Source: Hymenobacter ginkgonis (GTDB lineage: Bacteria > Bacteroidota > Bacteroidia > Cytophagales > Hymenobacteraceae). Taken from it: a DNA stretch of 64,000 nt. A model generated the notes under the pieces. It saw nothing but the letters and a program-made list of their open reading frames with translations. It ran no database searches and had not been told where the DNA came from. Where the stretch lies: positions 1,116,001 to 1,180,000 of the forward strand of contig NZ_WQKZ01000001.1 in the NCBI RefSeq assembly GCF_009755225.1, written 5' to 3'. This document shows, in pieces, positions 62,612-64,000 of the stretch; within the stretch, counting starts at the first letter, position 1, and every line of letters starts with the position of its first letter. A program made the position numbers and the translations under genes.

Positions 62612-62909
62612 GGAAAGGCGCGTAGTGCGGCACCTAGCTAATAGCCGCGCAAAAGGCCGCTACCCCTGTTTTTTTGGTGAAGATTTAAGGAAGTCCCCCT
62701 TGTTTCCTAACGAAAAAGAGCGGGCTCTGGTTATGATTCTCCCTATTTGGGGCGAGCAAGTGAGGCCCTGGCTGGCGCGGCAGGGGGTAGAAAAAAGCGC
62801 CGCCTTCACGGCCGAGCTTAAGTAGTGCCTCGCAGCCAAGGTCAAAAACCCGCGTGGGGGAGCTACGTATCGGGGTGCAGTCTACGTTCTACTACTCAAC
62901 TCCTTATTC

Positions 62910-64000
62910 ATGCGCAATTCATCTCTCTGCTTCGCCGCTGCCCTGTTGGCGAGCAGCAGTATGCTAGCCTCGTGCGGCCCGCAGCAGTCGGCCGAAAAGA
63001 AGGCGGTAGCCCAGGCCACCGACCAAGCCGCCGAAACTGCCGACACGGCCACGCAGGGCGCCAAGCCGCGCCTGCTGGCCACGTTTCCCGACTCGCTGAA
63101 CACGCCCGACGGCCTGGCGCTAGGGCCCAATGGGCGAGTATTTCTATCCATCCCAAATCTGGCTGATAATAAATACCCGGCCCGCATCGTGGAGCTGACG
63201 GCCACTGGCTACCAGCCGTTTATCAGCCACCTGCCCGTAGAGCCGGCTACCAAAAAGGCCACGCCCATGGACCTGGCTTTCGGCCCCGACGGCAACCTTT
63301 ACTACGCCGAAAACCAGTACGAGAACAGCAAGGAGTATAAATCGCGCCTGATGCGGGTGCTGATGCGGAATGGCAAGCCCGGCGCCATCGAAACGGCCGT
63401 CGATAATTTTTGCCTGGCCAATGCCACGGTGTGGAAGGGCAACACGCTGTATGTGACCGATAGCCAGTGGGATATGCCCGATAATGACAAGGGTAGCGCC
63501 GTGATGCGCTTTTCGCTGGCCGAGCTCAAGCCCGGCACCACTATTCACCTGAAGCCCAAAACGCAAGACCCGCACGTGCTGGCCATGTTCACGACGACCG
63601 TTAACGAAACGGGCGTTGATAACGGCGCCGATGGGCTGGACTATGACAGCCAGGGCCGTCTCTACACCGGTTTTTTTGGCGATGGCTCGTTTCATCGCCT
63701 TACCCTGAAGCCCGACGGTAGCTTGGCTAAGCAGGAGGTAGTGCCCGTGGCCGCGCCCAAAATACCGTGCATTGATGGCCTCATCATCGACCGCGCCACC
63801 GATAAGGCGTACGTCTGCGATTCGCGCCTGAATTCGATTGATGTCATCGACCTCAAAACCAACGCCCATACAGTGCTGGCCCGCAACGGCGACACCAACG
63901 GCGCGGGCGGCCGCCTCGACCAGCCCGCCGAAGTACTGCTTAAAGGCAAGCAACTCATCGTTTCCGACTACGACAAGCCCGAAAAGCACTTTGTCAACAC
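62910..64000 (+). CDS. SMP-30/gluconolactonase-like lipoprotein, truncated by window end
   Basis: A lipoprotein (signal LLASSSMLASC) with a Glu/Ala/Thr linker and a beta-propeller. Typical strings are LNTPDGLALGPNGRVFLS, PMDLAFGPDGNLYYAEN, NTLYVTDSQWDM, GADGLDYDSQGRLYTGF and CIDGLIIDRATDKAYV. The frame is open to base 64000 after 363 codons, so the stop lies outside the window. SMP-30 enzymes hydrolyse lactones; being lipid-anchored, this one is likely periplasmic. Bases 62578-62909 also hold a weak 66-codon frame that I did not accept as a gene. Confidence 0.85.
   Translation, partial: MRNSSLCFAAALLASSSMLASCGPQQSAEKKAVAQATDQAAETADTATQGAKPRLLATFPDSLNTPDGLALGPNGRVFLSIPNLADNKYPARIVELTATGYQPFISHLPVEPATKKATPMDLAFGPDGNLYYAENQYENSKEYKSRLMRVLMRNGKPGAIETAVDNFCLANATVWKGNTLYVTDSQWDMPDNDKGSAVMRFSLAELKPGTTIHLKPKTQDPHVLAMFTTTVNETGVDNGADGLDYDSQGRLYTGFFGDGSFHRLTLKPDGSLAKQEVVPVAAPKIPCIDGLIIDRATDKAYVCDSRLNSIDVIDLKTNAHTVLARNGDTNGAGGRLDQPAEVLLKGKQLIVSDYDKPEKHFVN

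Noticed and set aside
62625..62825. 66-codon plus-strand frame ending AAFTAELK
   Set aside because: The last 40 codons look somewhat protein-like, but there is no domain, no clear start and the first part overlaps a leader; it may be a gene remnant.

Overview
The window is high-GC DNA from a member of the Bacteroidota, most likely Hymenobacter or a close relative. The signs are type IX secretion C-terminal tails (YPNP type) on a peptidase and a polysaccharide lyase, a cell-surface protein of the gliding-motility (CHU_C) type, a hybrid two-component system ending in an AraC domain, many LxxC lipoproteins, promoter -7 elements of the form TAnnTTTG, and few Shine-Dalgarno sites. A GGGGGTAGGG-like word recurs throughout. 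I see no rRNA, tRNA, CRISPR array, insertion sequence or prophage, and most genes are chromosomal housekeeping or envelope genes. The genus is an inference.

Layout. 0.2-4.3 kb: exported subtilase, envelope protein, lipoprotein and a small exported protein. 4.4-8.5 kb: M23 peptidase, HMG-CoA lyase, LutA-like Fe-S protein, JmjC/cupin-8 protein. 8.7-16 kb: dapA, polysaccharide deacetylase, small membrane protein, lactonase, fatty acid hydroxylase, rhodanese, ligA, and a 100-bp palindromic repeat. 16-18.7 kb: two overlapping unknown genes, an AraC remnant, an orphan cytochrome oxidase subunit III-like gene, and a decayed GxxExxY gene framed by inverted repeats. 18.7-31.5 kb: CHU_C-type surface protein, M1 aminopeptidase, DUF2147, NlpC/P60, M61 peptidase and a heparinase II/III-like lyase. 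31.5-34.8 kb: GH15 enzyme coupled to an SDR, and a membrane protein.

34.9-43.1 kb is the most unusual part: two overlapping genes for giant proteins (1192 and 1174 aa) without signal peptides, preceded by two small genes (131 and 127 aa) of unknown function. The three upstream genes are separated by strong hairpins. A 7TM hybrid sensor kinase is divergent from this cassette. I recognise no described system in it, so it is the best candidate for an undescribed one.

43.5-64 kb: the sensor kinase, an esterase, Kup, FKBP isomerase, a 41-aa protein with its own promoter, DinB, DUF4440, MtgA, App1-like phosphatase, topoisomerase IB, a divergent pair of paralogous lipoproteins, a CrtA-like monooxygenase, a PPOX protein, ACP phosphodiesterase, SemiSWEET, SlyD, and an SMP-30-like lipoprotein cut by the window end. 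Convergent genes are typically separated by long perfect hairpins, two of which reach into both stop codons.
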